Below are positions 51,884 to 61,957 of a stretch of DNA of 64,000 bases, in pieces. Position numbers and translations under genes: made by a program. The stretch comes from Flavobacteriaceae bacterium (GTDB lineage: Bacteria; Bacteroidota; Bacteroidia; Flavobacteriales; Flavobacteriaceae). The notes under the pieces were generated by a model that saw nothing but the letters and a program-made list of their open reading frames with translations, did no database searches and was not told where the DNA came from. The DNA lies in assembly GCA_024743095.1 (NCBI GenBank), contig JANSXF010000007.1:1-64000 (forward strand), given 5' to 3'. Within the stretch, counting starts at the first letter, position 1; each line of letters begins with the position of its first letter.

Positions 51884-53353
51884 ATGCTCAAACATTTTAT
51901 GGGACTCCAATGGAAGTCATTTTTTAGATCTGCAACCTTTAAAACAGAGATCTGGTTTAAGATATTGATGGCCTTGGGCGCCCTTTACTTTATTGTGGTT
52001 TTCCTGGGAATGGGTGTCGGTGCCTTTTTCTTGATCAAGGAAATGGAAATTGGTGACCCGCTTCGTGTGGTGAACCAGTTCATGATCTATTACCTGGCCT
52101 TTGACCTGGTGTTCCGGTACATGCTCCAGAAAATGCCCGTCACCAATATCAAACCATTGCTCTATTTGCCCATAAGCAAGAGCAAGGTGGTCAATTTTTC
52201 ATTGGGAAAAACGATAATTTCCTTTTTCAATATTGCCCATGCCTTCTTTTTTATTCCGTTTAGCATTGTGTTGCTTACCCAGGACTACCCGCCCTTGCAG
52301 GTCATTGGTTGGCACTTGGCCTTGATGGCCTTGATCTACTGCAATAACTTTATCAATGTAATGGTGAACAACCAGAACGTGGTCTTTTATGTGATTGCAG
52401 TATTGTTCATTGTTGCCGGGGCATCACAATACTATCAATGGTTTGATATTACCGTCTATACCCAACCGATTTTCGACTTTTTCTATGATATCCCGTGGAC
52501 GGCCATTATCCCTTGGGTGATTTTGATCGGATTGTACTACGGTGCTTTCGCCTATTTTAAAAAACATATGTATCTGGATGGCGGCTTGGCCAAAAAACAG
52601 ACCGAGGCCAAGACCGAGAACCTGGAATGGTTGGACCGCTTCGGGAATTTGGGTACTTTCCTGAAGAACGACATCAAACTGATAAAACGAAACAAAAGAT
52701 CGCGTTCCGCTGTGATAGCGGGAGCCTTCTTTATTTTTTATGGACTCCTGTTTTTTACCGGGGCCCTGGAGGTCTACGACGGCCCTTTCTGGAAAATCTT
52801 TGCGGGGATATTCGTTACCGGCGGTTTCCTGTTCAGTTTTGGGCAGTACGTGCCCAGTTGGGACAGCAGCTATTATCCTTTGATGATGAGCCAGAACATC
52901 AAGTACCGGGAGTACCTCTCTTCCAAATGGTATTTGGTGATCATAGCGACCGTTATTTCCACGATTTTGGCCACGTTCTACATTTATTTTGGATGGGAGG
53001 CCTATGCCGCTGTATTGGTGGGCGCCATTTACAATATTGGCATCAACAGCTATTTGGTGCTATGGGGCGGGGCTTATGTAAAGACCCCGATAGACCTTAC
53101 ATCGAATAAAAAGGCCTTTGGCGACAAGCAGGCCTTTAATGCCAAGACCTTGTTGCTCACTTTGCCCAAACTGGCCCTACCTATAGGGATTTATGCCATT
53201 GGCCACTTTTTGATCAACCCCATGGCGGGATACATTTTTGTCGCCGTTTTTGGACTGCTCGGATTCGTTTTCAAGAACAAGGTGTTCACCATGATCGAGG
53301 GCATTTACAAAAAGGAGAAATACAAAACATTGTTAGCCTACAAACAGAAATAA
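51884..53353 (+). CDS. DUF5687-like multipass membrane protein (probable ABC permease)
   Basis: 489 aa multipass; immediately followed by ABC ATPase. Confidence 0.8.
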   Translation: MLKHFMGLQWKSFFRSATFKTEIWFKILMALGALYFIVVFLGMGVGAFFLIKEMEIGDPLRVVNQFMIYYLAFDLVFRYMLQKMPVTNIKPLLYLPISKSKVVNFSLGKTIISFFNIAHAFFFIPFSIVLLTQDYPPLQVIGWHLALMALIYCNNFINVMVNNQNVVFYVIAVLFIVAGASQYYQWFDITVYTQPIFDFFYDIPWTAIIPWVILIGLYYGAFAYFKKHMYLDGGLAKKQTEAKTENLEWLDRFGNLGTFLKNDIKLIKRNKRSRSAVIAGAFFIFYGLLFFTGALEVYDGPFWKIFAGIFVTGGFLFSFGQYVPSWDSSYYPLMMSQNIKYREYLSSKWYLVIIATVISTILATFYIYFGWEAYAAVLVGAIYNIGINSYLVLWGGAYVKTPIDLTSNKKAFGDKQAFNAKTLLLTLPKLALPIGIYAIGHFLINPMAGYIFVAVFGLLGFVFKNKVFTMIEGIYKKEKYKTLLAYKQK

Positions 53354-53375
53354 CACACCATTAATAGGAAGATAC

Positions 53376-54071
53376 ATGATCACAGCTTATAATTTGACCA
53401 AGACCTACGGAGAAAACACCGTTTTGAACATTGAACATTTGGAGATTCCCAAAGGGCAGAGCTTTGGCCTGGTCGGGAACAATGGGGCGGGGAAAACAAC
53501 GCTTTTCAGTTTATTGCTCGATTTGATCCAACCCTCCTCCGGCCATATCATCAACAAGGAGGTGCAAGTGGACCAGAGCGAGGATTGGAAACCGTTTACA
53601 TCGGCATTTATCGATGAGACCTTCCTGATAGGATACCTCACGCCCGAAGAATACTTCTACTTTATCGGGGAACTTCGTGGGAGGAACAAGGCCGATGTGG
53701 ATGCCCTGCTATCCAATTTTGAGGATTTTTTCCATGGCGAGATCTTGGGCCAGAAAAAGTATTTGCGGGACCTTTCCAAGGGAAACCAGAAGAAAGTGGG
53801 CATTGTGGCCAGCTTTATCGGGAACCCCGAAGTGGTGATCTTGGACGAGCCTTTCGCCAATTTGGACCCGACCACCCAAATCCGATTAAAGGGGATCATC
53901 AAGGATTTGGCGGCAAAGGAAGGGGTGACCGTACTGGTTTCCAGCCACGATTTGATCCACGTCACCGAAGTCTGCGAACGGATCGTAGTGCTCAACAAGG
54001 GAGAAATCGTGAAGGATATCCATACCTCTGCCGAAACCATGAAGGAACTCGAGGCCTTCTTTGCCGGCTAA
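53376..54071 (+). CDS. ABC transporter ATP-binding protein
   Basis: Walker A GLVGNNGAGKTTL; DLSKGNQKKVGIVASFIGNPEVVILDEPFANLDP. Confidence 0.96.
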   Translation: MITAYNLTKTYGENTVLNIEHLEIPKGQSFGLVGNNGAGKTTLFSLLLDLIQPSSGHIINKEVQVDQSEDWKPFTSAFIDETFLIGYLTPEEYFYFIGELRGRNKADVDALLSNFEDFFHGEILGQKKYLRDLSKGNQKKVGIVASFIGNPEVVILDEPFANLDPTTQIRLKGIIKDLAAKEGVTVLVSSHDLIHVTEVCERIVVLNKGEIVKDIHTSAETMKELEAFFAG

Positions 54072-54170
54072 TGTTTGAAAGGCGACACTGAAATTCTTGC
54101 ATTTTATCGATAAGCCTTATAATAATACGCTCATTTTTGAGTTTATGCTTACACAAGATTATCGATAATT

Positions 54171-56702
54171 TTGAAGCTTCATCACACATTTTTAGGTGCC
54201 ATGGTCTTGGGAGGACTTGCATTCAATGCATGTTCCACCCAAAAGGACAAGTTCATCAACCGAAACTGGCACGCCATCAACACCGAGTTCAATACCTTGT
54301 ACAACGGTAACCTTGCCTTTCAACAAGGGCTGGAAGAAATCAATGCCAACTACCGGGACGACTATTGGGAAATCCTTCCCGTGGAACGCCTCAAGGTGAC
54401 CGATGAGATAAAACTCGACTCGGAGGACAACAATCCCAACTTCCTTATTGCCGAGGAAAAGGCCACCAAGGCCATCCAAAAGCACAGCATGGACATTAAG
54501 GACGAGGAGCGGAATCCGCAAATAGACGAAGCATTCCTTTTGCTCGGGAAGTCACGCTATTTTGACCAGCGCTATATCCCCGCCCTGGAATCCTTCAATT
54601 ATGTCCTTAGAAAGTACAGCAAGAGCGACAAATTGAACGAGGCCACCATTTGGCGGGAAAAAACCAATATGCGTTTGGACAATCCCGAAGTGGCCATCAA
54701 AAACTTGAAGCGGCTTTTTAAATACGAAAAGCTCAAGGATCAGGAATATGCCGATGCCAATGCTATTTTGGCGCAGTGCTACATCAACCTGAACGCTCCC
54801 GATACCGCCATCCAAAAACTGAAAATATCCCAGGCCTACACCAAAAAGAACCCCGAAAAGGGAAGGTACCTGTTCATCATCGGGCAGTTGTACGATCAAT
54901 TGGGGCATGCCGACAGTGCCAACTACGCCTACAACAAGGTCATTGAGCTCAATCGTAAATCGCCAAGGGTGTATATGATCAATGCACACTTAAAGATGAT
55001 ACAGAACACGGAACTCGCCGAGGGCAACAGGGAACAAATGTTGGAATACCTCACCGATCTGGAAGAGAATCGTGAGAATAGGCCCTTTTTGGACAAAATT
55101 TACCGACAGGTGGCCCAATATCATATGGCCTACCAAGAAGATAGTTTGGCCTTGGCCTATTACAACAGATCCATTCAGGCCACACAGGGAGAACGCAAAT
55201 TGTACGCTTTAAACTATCAGAGCTTTGCGGATTATTATTTTGATCAAGGCGAATACCGATTGGCCGGATCTTACTACGATAGCACCTTGACCAACTTGAA
55301 CGAGAATACGAGAATACATCGCAACATTGGCAAAAAGCTGGACAACCTAGGGGATGTGATCAAATATGAGGATATTGTTCAGCATGCCGATAGCGTGATC
55401 ACACTGTACCAAATGCCCGATGCAGAGCGTACGGCCTATTTTGAGGACTATATTGCCGAAATAAAGCAAAAGGAAGAAGCGGAAGCGGAGAAACAACTGG
55501 AGCGTACCAATGCCGGTTTTGCCACTTTTGCCAATAGCAAGGGCGGCAAAGAGAACCAGGGCAAGTTCTATTTTTACAACATCACCAGTCTGGGCCACGG
55601 TAGAAACGATTTTAAGACCCGATGGGGGACAAGGAATTTAGAGGACGATTGGCGCTGGAGCAACAAATCCAAAACATTGGTTTCCGAAGCTACCGCAGAG
55701 GAGATTGCGGCCAATGACGAAGTGTTGACAGAGGATCAAAAATATTCAGTTGATTATTATTTGGGGCAAGTGCCCACCGATGTGGCCGTTATCGATAGTT
55801 TGAAAGGTGAGCGCAACTTCGCCAATTATCAATTGGGACTGATCTACAAGGAGAAGTTCAAGGACAATATGTTGGCCGCGGCCAAATTGGAGCGTGTACT
55901 GTCCTCCAGCCCGGAAGAGCGTTTGATTTTGCCTTCAAAATATAACCTCTACAAAATCTATGAGGAATCCGGAAGCCCATTGGCGGTGGGCATGAAACAG
56001 AACATCATCACCAACCACCCCGATACGCGCTACGCGGAAATTTTGTTGAACCCGCAAGCGGTACTTGATGGAAATACCGATAGTCCCGATGCGAGGTATG
56101 CGGCCTTGTTCAAAAAGTACGGACAGCAGCAATTTTTGGAAGTCATTACCCGCTCGGAAGAATACATCAACCAATTTACGGGAGACCCCATTGTGCCCAA
56201 GTTCGAGATGTTGAAAGCCAATGCGATCGGCCGTTTGCAAGGTTTTGAGCCCTTCAGGGAGGCCTTGAACTATGTGGCGCTTACCTATCCCAACAATCCC
56301 GAGGGCAAAAAGGCGGAACAGATGGTGGAGGAGCAACTCCCCAAGTTGGAGACCAAGGAGTTTTCCCCAGAAACAGGTTCCACAGGAGCAGGAAACTGGA
56401 AAGTCGTGTTCCCCTTCAAAATTAAAAATGATGAAAAAGCGACCGAAATCAAAGATCGTTTGGTCGAGGTGGTGGAGGAACTCAACTACAAAAACATCGT
56501 GTCCAAGGACATTTACAACCTTGAGGATGAATTTGTGGTAGTGCATGGGTTTCCATCCCGGGATTTCGCCCTGGGCTTTGCCGAGCTTATAAAAAACAAT
56601 AAGGACTACCTTATTAAAGATGAGAATTTTGTAGTTTTATCTGACAATTATAAAATTATACAGGTCCACAAGAATTTAGAATCATACAAAGCACAATTTT
56701 AA
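54171..56702 (+). CDS. TPR lipoprotein, SprE/PorW-like (type IX secretion / gliding)
   Basis: 843 aa; lipobox GLAFNACSTQKDKF; NRNWHAINTEFNTLYNGNLAFQQG; TPR repeats; no earlier ATG, so a TTG start is likely. Confidence 0.8.
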   Translation: MKLHHTFLGAMVLGGLAFNACSTQKDKFINRNWHAINTEFNTLYNGNLAFQQGLEEINANYRDDYWEILPVERLKVTDEIKLDSEDNNPNFLIAEEKATKAIQKHSMDIKDEERNPQIDEAFLLLGKSRYFDQRYIPALESFNYVLRKYSKSDKLNEATIWREKTNMRLDNPEVAIKNLKRLFKYEKLKDQEYADANAILAQCYINLNAPDTAIQKLKISQAYTKKNPEKGRYLFIIGQLYDQLGHADSANYAYNKVIELNRKSPRVYMINAHLKMIQNTELAEGNREQMLEYLTDLEENRENRPFLDKIYRQVAQYHMAYQEDSLALAYYNRSIQATQGERKLYALNYQSFADYYFDQGEYRLAGSYYDSTLTNLNENTRIHRNIGKKLDNLGDVIKYEDIVQHADSVITLYQMPDAERTAYFEDYIAEIKQKEEAEAEKQLERTNAGFATFANSKGGKENQGKFYFYNITSLGHGRNDFKTRWGTRNLEDDWRWSNKSKTLVSEATAEEIAANDEVLTEDQKYSVDYYLGQVPTDVAVIDSLKGERNFANYQLGLIYKEKFKDNMLAAAKLERVLSSSPEERLILPSKYNLYKIYEESGSPLAVGMKQNIITNHPDTRYAEILLNPQAVLDGNTDSPDARYAALFKKYGQQQFLEVITRSEEYINQFTGDPIVPKFEMLKANAIGRLQGFEPFREALNYVALTYPNNPEGKKAEQMVEEQLPKLETKEFSPETGSTGAGNWKVVFPFKIKNDEKATEIKDRLVEVVEELNYKNIVSKDIYNLEDEFVVVHGFPSRDFALGFAELIKNNKDYLIKDENFVVLSDNYKIIQVHKNLESYKAQF

Positions 56703-56724
56703 TCCCCAAAAACCCTAGAACACT

Positions 56725-57150
56725 ATGTTTTCTGACAACAAAAAACCACGACCTATGAATGAATTTGGCGGGCAGCCGAACAGAATTGAAAAAAACACGA
56801 CCATAAAGGGAGATATTACCTCCGAGGCCGACTTTAGAATAGATGGCAAATTGGAGGGCAACGTGACCACCTCCGGCAAGGTCGTCATCGGAAAGGATGG
56901 CTATATCAACGGAAAGGTAGAATGTGTGAACGCCGATATCGAAGGCAAGTTCAATGGCGAGCTCAATGTAAAGGATCTTCTTTCCCTGAAATCCTCTGCA
57001 TATATCGAAGGTACCGTGAGCGTGGCGAAATTGGCCGTAGAGCCCGGAGCGACCTTTAATGCCGCCTGTACCATGGGCAAAGGTACGGCATCCGCATCCG
57101 CAACAAAAATGCAGCCAACCCCGAAGAATGAGCCAGCAAAAGCCTCCTAA
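56725..57150 (+). CDS. bactofilin (polymer-forming cytoskeletal protein)
   Basis: NTTIKGDITSEADFRIDGKLEGNVTTSGKVVIGKDGYINGKVECVNADIEGKFNGEL. Confidence 0.95.
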   Translation: MFSDNKKPRPMNEFGGQPNRIEKNTTIKGDITSEADFRIDGKLEGNVTTSGKVVIGKDGYINGKVECVNADIEGKFNGELNVKDLLSLKSSAYIEGTVSVAKLAVEPGATFNAACTMGKGTASASATKMQPTPKNEPAKAS

Positions 57151-57358
57151 AAAATATAAAAGGACAATCAATACAGCCGCCCGTTTGTCTGGTTCCGCCA
57201 TTCAAATGGGCGTTGTCATTTATTTGGGCGTATGGGGCGGTAAATGGCTGGATGGGCATTTTGGAACGGAAAGAGTGTTCTTGCCCATCTGCACTGTACT
57301 GGCGGTTGCCATTTCCATATATTTGGTGATTCAACAGGTCAAAAAAATCAACGATTGA
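57128..57358 (+). CDS. AtpZ/AtpI-like ATPase-associated membrane protein
   Basis: AARLSGSAIQMGVVIYLGVWGGKWLDGHFGTERVFLPICTVLAVAISIYLVIQQVKKIND; start trimmed to ATG at 57128. Confidence 0.88.
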   Translation: MSQQKPPKKYKRTINTAARLSGSAIQMGVVIYLGVWGGKWLDGHFGTERVFLPICTVLAVAISIYLVIQQVKKIND

Positions 57359-57744
57359 AATCAAGATCTTACCCGATTCGATTTGTTTTCCTTTTGTTAG
57401 GGGGATTGACGGCCTTGTTCCTTGCCCAATCATGGGTCTTGGAAGGCCGGGGCCATGACCCGCACTCCCTACATATTATAAAGAGCTATATGCTCAATCT
57501 GATAATGGCTTTGATCATTTTTTTTGCCATTTATATTTTCAGGAACAAATACAGGGATTTGCTCGGCTTCTTTTTTTTAGGGGGGAGCCTTCTTAAGTTC
57601 GCTCTTTTCTTCATTTTTTTATATCCTTCCTTTATTGCGGACGGTACTCTGGAGCGATTGGAGTTCCTTGTGTTTTTTGTTCCCTATGGGTTTGCACTGA
57701 TTCTGGAGACTTACTTTTTGGTGAAACTGCTTAATACTGTGTGA
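57355..57744 (+). CDS. small multipass membrane protein (DUF6168-like by recollection), TTG start
   Basis: TTGA overlap with the AtpZ-like stop; LKSRSYPIRFVFLLLGGLTALFLAQ...; the track's start at 57244 lies inside the upstream gene. Confidence 0.75.
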   Translation: MKSRSYPIRFVFLLLGGLTALFLAQSWVLEGRGHDPHSLHIIKSYMLNLIMALIIFFAIYIFRNKYRDLLGFFFLGGSLLKFALFFIFLYPSFIADGTLERLEFLVFFVPYGFALILETYFLVKLLNTV

Positions 57745-57822
57745 CAAAGGGCGGAATTTCTTCAAAAAAAACAAAGAAAAAAATAATACCTGAAAAAGCT
57801 TTTTTCTTTTGAAGGAGCAATG

Positions 57823-57830
57823 TATTTTTG
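57823..57830 (+). promoter_or_regulatory. putative -7 box (TATTTTTG) upstream of atpB
   Basis: TAnnTTTG 32 nt before the atpB ATG. Confidence 0.5.
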
Positions 57831-57862
57831 CACCAATTTTTGAGGACCCATAGTCGGATCAT

Positions 57863-59002
57863 ATGCGATATTCTTTTTTCAGTAAAAAACTAGTTGCCGT
57901 AATTTTTTTAATTGCGGGATTTGTATCGGCCCAAAATCATGAGGGAGAGGAAGTTGAAACCGGTGCGCATGATTTAAAGACCCAGATCAAGGAATATATT
58001 GATCATCACTTGTTGGATTCGTATGACTTCAATCTGTATTCCTACACTACGGACCAAGGAGAGCACAAATACATCGGGTTCCCGCTTCCTGTGATTCTTT
58101 GGGACAATGGGCTCAAGGTTTTTTCCTCTTCGCAGTTTGAGCATGGGGAGGCCGTAGCTGAAGTGGACGGAAACCACTATGCACTTTATCACAACAAAAT
58201 TTACAGGACCGATGCCGAGGGCACGATCAACTTTGGAGGCCATCACGGGGACGAAACTCATACAGAGGATGCTTTTGGGGAGAATTTGGTAGTGGATGAT
58301 GCCCATCCGACCAACGAAAAGCCACTGGATTTCTCCATCACCAAAAATGTTGTCTTTATCATGGCCGTAGCGCTATTGATGTTCTTGGTCTTCCGTTCCA
58401 TGGCGAAAAGATATCAAAAGAGTACCATGCCAAAGGGCGTTGGAAGGTTTTTGGAGCCTTTGGTGCTTTTTGTTCGTGATGAGATCGCCATTCCAAATAT
58501 TGGGGAGCACAAATACAAGCGGTACATGAGCTATTTGCTTACCGTATTCTTCTTTGTGTGGGTCATCAACCTATTGGGGCTTACCCCGCTCGGGGTGAAC
58601 GTGACCAATAACATTGCCGTTACTTTTGCCCTGGCGATGATCACGTACCTTATCACCACTTTTACGGGGAACAAGAACTACTGGAAGCATATCTTTTGGA
58701 TGCCGGGCGTGCCGGTTCCCATGAAAATAATATTGGCACCCATCGAATTGTTGGGAACGTTCATCAAGCCATTTTCATTGATGATTCGTTTGTATGCCAA
58801 CATCACCGCAGGTCACGTGGTATTGATGAGTATCATCGGACTTATGTTCATATTTAAGAACTGGATAGGAAGTCCATTGTCCTTCTTGTTGGCATTCGCA
58901 CTTTCCTTATTGGAACTGTTGGTGGCGGCATTGCAGGCATATATTTTTACCATGTTGTCCGCCCTATATTTTGGTATGGCGGTAGAAGAGGATCATCATT
59001 AA
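57863..59002 (+). CDS. atpB: F0F1 ATP synthase subunit a with signal peptide and N-terminal extension
   Basis: IELLGTFIKPFSLMIRLYANITAGHVVLM; LELLVAALQAYIFTMLSALYF; about 130 aa N-terminal extracytoplasmic extension. Confidence 0.95.
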   Translation: MRYSFFSKKLVAVIFLIAGFVSAQNHEGEEVETGAHDLKTQIKEYIDHHLLDSYDFNLYSYTTDQGEHKYIGFPLPVILWDNGLKVFSSSQFEHGEAVAEVDGNHYALYHNKIYRTDAEGTINFGGHHGDETHTEDAFGENLVVDDAHPTNEKPLDFSITKNVVFIMAVALLMFLVFRSMAKRYQKSTMPKGVGRFLEPLVLFVRDEIAIPNIGEHKYKRYMSYLLTVFFFVWVINLLGLTPLGVNVTNNIAVTFALAMITYLITTFTGNKNYWKHIFWMPGVPVPMKIILAPIELLGTFIKPFSLMIRLYANITAGHVVLMSIIGLMFIFKNWIGSPLSFLLAFALSLLELLVAALQAYIFTMLSALYFGMAVEEDHH

Positions 59003-59037
59003 TTAAGAATAGAACGTTTAATTTAAATTCATATATC

Positions 59038-59229
59038 ATGACAATTCCAAACATCGTAGGTGCTGGTTTGATCGTAATCGGAGCAGGATTGGGTATCGGT
59101 AGAATCGGTGGACAGGCAATGGAGGCCATTGCACGTCAACCTGAAGCTTCTGGTAAGATCCAAACAGCAATGTTGATTGCAGCGGCCCTTATTGAAGGTA
59201 TCGGTTTCGCAGCTCTTTTTGCAGCGTAA
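59038..59229 (+). CDS. atpE: F0F1 ATP synthase subunit c
   Basis: GAGLGIGRIGGQAMEAIARQPEASGKIQTAMLIAAALIEGIGF. Confidence 0.97.
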   Translation: MTIPNIVGAGLIVIGAGLGIGRIGGQAMEAIARQPEASGKIQTAMLIAAALIEGIGFAALFAA

Positions 59230-59324
59230 TAACCGTAAAAACATTAATGGAGGCCATAGCGGTTGGCTATGGCCCTTCATTGATTTAAATGATATAGTTT
59301 AAAAGAATTAATAGAATAGGATAA

Positions 59325-59825
59325 ATGGAAAAGTTAATCGAGCAGTTTTCCTTCGGGTTGTTTTTCTGGCAATTGTTGCTTTTTGTGGCTCTTTTGTTCT
59401 TGCTCAGAAAGTATGCATGGAAACCAATCCTTGGAGCGGTTGAAAAACGTGAAGAAGGTATCAAAGGTGCGCTTGAAGCTGCAGAAGCTGCTAAGAAGGA
59501 AATGCAGAATGTTACCGCCGATAGTGAAAGACTTTTAAAAGAAGCAAGAGCTGAAAGGGATGTTTTGTTGAAAGAGGCAAGGGACATTAAGGCCAATATC
59601 ATTGCCGAGGCCAAGGAGCAAGCCCAAGTGGAAGGCGACAAGATGATCAAACAGGCACAAGCCACCATCGAAAGCGAAAAGAAAGCTGCAGTAGCGGACA
59701 TCAAGGCCCAGGTGGCCAACCTATCCGTGGAGATTGCCGAAAAAGTAATCAAACAAGAACTATCCGATAAAGGCAAACAACAAAAGTTGGTCGAGGATAT
59801 GTTGGGCGATATTAAACTGAACTAG
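59325..59825 (+). CDS. atpF: F0F1 ATP synthase subunit b
   Basis: FFWQLLLFVALLFLLRKYAWKPILGAVEKREEGIKGALEAAEAAK. Confidence 0.96.
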   Translation: MEKLIEQFSFGLFFWQLLLFVALLFLLRKYAWKPILGAVEKREEGIKGALEAAEAAKKEMQNVTADSERLLKEARAERDVLLKEARDIKANIIAEAKEQAQVEGDKMIKQAQATIESEKKAAVADIKAQVANLSVEIAEKVIKQELSDKGKQQKLVEDMLGDIKLN

Positions 59826-59831
59826 AAGACC

Positions 59832-60371
59832 ATGAACCAAAACAGGGCAGCCATACGTTACGCAAAAGCAACCTTGGATTTCGCAGTCGAAAAGAAAGCG
59901 GCCGATGCCGTGGAAAAGGACATGCGGGAGATAGCTGCGACCATTTCTGAGAGCGTGGAGCTTCAAAATATGTTGGAGAGCCCGATCATAAAATCAGAGG
60001 TAAAAAAGAACAGTTTGTTGGAAATCTTCCATGGGGCCAACCAAATCACCAAAGGACTTCTTCAGACGTTGATCAGCAACAAGCGGATCGATATGCTGCA
60101 GGAAGTGGCCTTTAAATACATCGTTCTCCACGAAAAATTGAAGGGCGAAGAGGTAGCTTATGTTACAACTGCCGTTCCATTGACTTCCGATTTGGAGAAG
60201 AAAATTTTGGAAACGGTTACCAAGGCGACCGGAAACAAGGTCACCCTGGAGAATAAAATCGATGAGAGCATCATCGGGGGATTTGTGCTAAGGGTAGGAG
60301 ATACCCAATACGATGCGAGCATCGCGAACAAATTGAACGGATTAAAAAGAGAATTTACAAATAGTCTATAA
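59832..60371 (+). CDS. atpH: F0F1 ATP synthase subunit delta
   Basis: [46 protein letters not shown]. Confidence 0.96.
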   Translation: MNQNRAAIRYAKATLDFAVEKKAADAVEKDMREIAATISESVELQNMLESPIIKSEVKKNSLLEIFHGANQITKGLLQTLISNKRIDMLQEVAFKYIVLHEKLKGEEVAYVTTAVPLTSDLEKKILETVTKATGNKVTLENKIDESIIGGFVLRVGDTQYDASIANKLNGLKREFTNSL

Positions 60372-60373
60372 AA

Positions 60374-61954
60374 ATGGCAGGAGTAAAAGCCGCTGAGGTA
60401 TCAGCAATTTTGAAAAAACAGTTATCAGGTTACGAAGCATCCGCTTCTTTGGATGAAGTAGGTACCGTATTACAAGTAGGTGATGGTATTGCCCGTGTAT
60501 ATGGACTTTCCAATGCCCAGTACGGGGAGTTGGTAGAGTTCGACGGGGGCATGCAGGGTATCGTTCTTAACTTGGAGGAAGACAACGTTGGTGTTGTATT
60601 GTTGGGCCCGTCCAAGGAAGTTGTGGAAGGCGCTACTGTTAAGAGAACCGAGCGTATCGCTTCCATCAACGTTGGTGAAGGGATTGTTGGCCGTGTGGTG
60701 GATACTTTGGGCAAGCCTATCGACGGTAAAGGACCTATCTCTGGTGAAACCTACGAGATGCCTTTGGAACGTAAGGCTCCCGGTGTAATTTTTAGACAAC
60801 CTGTTGACGAACCTATGCAGACAGGTATCAAGGCTATCGATGCCATGATTCCGGTTGGTCGTGGACAAAGGGAGTTGGTGATCGGTGACAAGCAAACAGG
60901 AAAGACTACCGTCTGTATCGATACCATCCTTAACCAAAAGGAATTTTACGATGCAGGTGAACCGGTGTACTGTATCTACGTTGCCGTAGGTCAGAAGGCA
61001 TCAACGGTTGCCGCCATCGCCAAAACGTTGGAAGAAAAGGGTGCTTTGGCCTATACGACCATTGTTGCCGCCAACGCTTCCGACCCTGCCCCGATGCAGG
61101 TATATGCTCCTTTCGCAGGTGCAGCTATCGGTGAGTTCTTCAGGGATACGGGCCGTCCGGCCCTGATCATCTACGATGACTTGTCAAAACAAGCGGTAGC
61201 TTACCGTGAGGTTTCCTTGCTTTTGAGAAGACCTCCAGGACGTGAGGCATACCCTGGCGACGTTTTCTTCTTGCACTCAAGATTGTTGGAGCGTGCCGCC
61301 AAGGTTATCGGTGATGATGATATCGCAAAAAATATGAACGACCTTCCAGAGTCGTTGAAATCGATAGTAAAAGGGGGTGGTTCTCTGACTGCACTTCCTA
61401 TTATCGAGACACAGGCAGGTGACGTTTCCGCGTATATCCCTACCAACGTAATCTCCATTACCGATGGTCAGATATTCTTGGAGCAGGACTTGTTCAACCA
61501 AGGGGTCCGTCCTGCGATCAACGTGGGTATCTCCGTATCCCGTGTGGGTGGTTCCGCGCAGATCAAGTCCATGAAGAAAGTGGCAGGTACCTTGAAACTT
61601 GACCAGGCCCAGTTCCGTGAATTGGAAGCTTTCGCCAAGTTCGGTTCCGATTTGGATGCCGCTACCTTGAACGTAATCGAAAAAGGACGTAGAAACGTGG
61701 AGATCTTGAAACAAGGTCAGAACGATCCATTTACCGTGGAAGATCAGGTGGCCATCATCTTTGCCGGTTCCAAGAACCTGTTGAGGGATGTTCCTGTGGA
61801 TAAGGTAAAAGAGTTTGAAAAAGATTACTTGGAGTTCTTGAACGCCAAGCACAGAGATGTGTTGGACACCCTTAAAGCCGGTAAATTGACCGATGAGGTT
61901 ACCGATACATTGACTGCTGTTTGCAAGGACCTTTCAAGTAAGTACAAAGCATAA
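60374..61954 (+). CDS. atpA: F0F1 ATP synthase subunit alpha
   Basis: [59 protein letters not shown]. Confidence 0.99.
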   Translation: MAGVKAAEVSAILKKQLSGYEASASLDEVGTVLQVGDGIARVYGLSNAQYGELVEFDGGMQGIVLNLEEDNVGVVLLGPSKEVVEGATVKRTERIASINVGEGIVGRVVDTLGKPIDGKGPISGETYEMPLERKAPGVIFRQPVDEPMQTGIKAIDAMIPVGRGQRELVIGDKQTGKTTVCIDTILNQKEFYDAGEPVYCIYVAVGQKASTVAAIAKTLEEKGALAYTTIVAANASDPAPMQVYAPFAGAAIGEFFRDTGRPALIIYDDLSKQAVAYREVSLLLRRPPGREAYPGDVFFLHSRLLERAAKVIGDDDIAKNMNDLPESLKSIVKGGGSLTALPIIETQAGDVSAYIPTNVISITDGQIFLEQDLFNQGVRPAINVGISVSRVGGSAQIKSMKKVAGTLKLDQAQFRELEAFAKFGSDLDAATLNVIEKGRRNVEILKQGQNDPFTVEDQVAIIFAGSKNLLRDVPVDKVKEFEKDYLEFLNAKHRDVLDTLKAGKLTDEVTDTLTAVCKDLSSKYKA

Positions 61955-61957
61955 CAA

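Noticed and set aside
57780-57811. AAAAAGCTTTTTT palindrome before atpB as a terminator
   Set aside because: A/T-only weak stem just upstream of the putative atpB promoter; not convincing.
58814-58819. CACGTG in atpB
   Set aside because: Encodes the conserved GHVV of subunit a; flanks do not match parS.
61277-61852. 191-aa minus-strand ORF in atpA
   Set aside because: Shadow ORF of a highly conserved gene.
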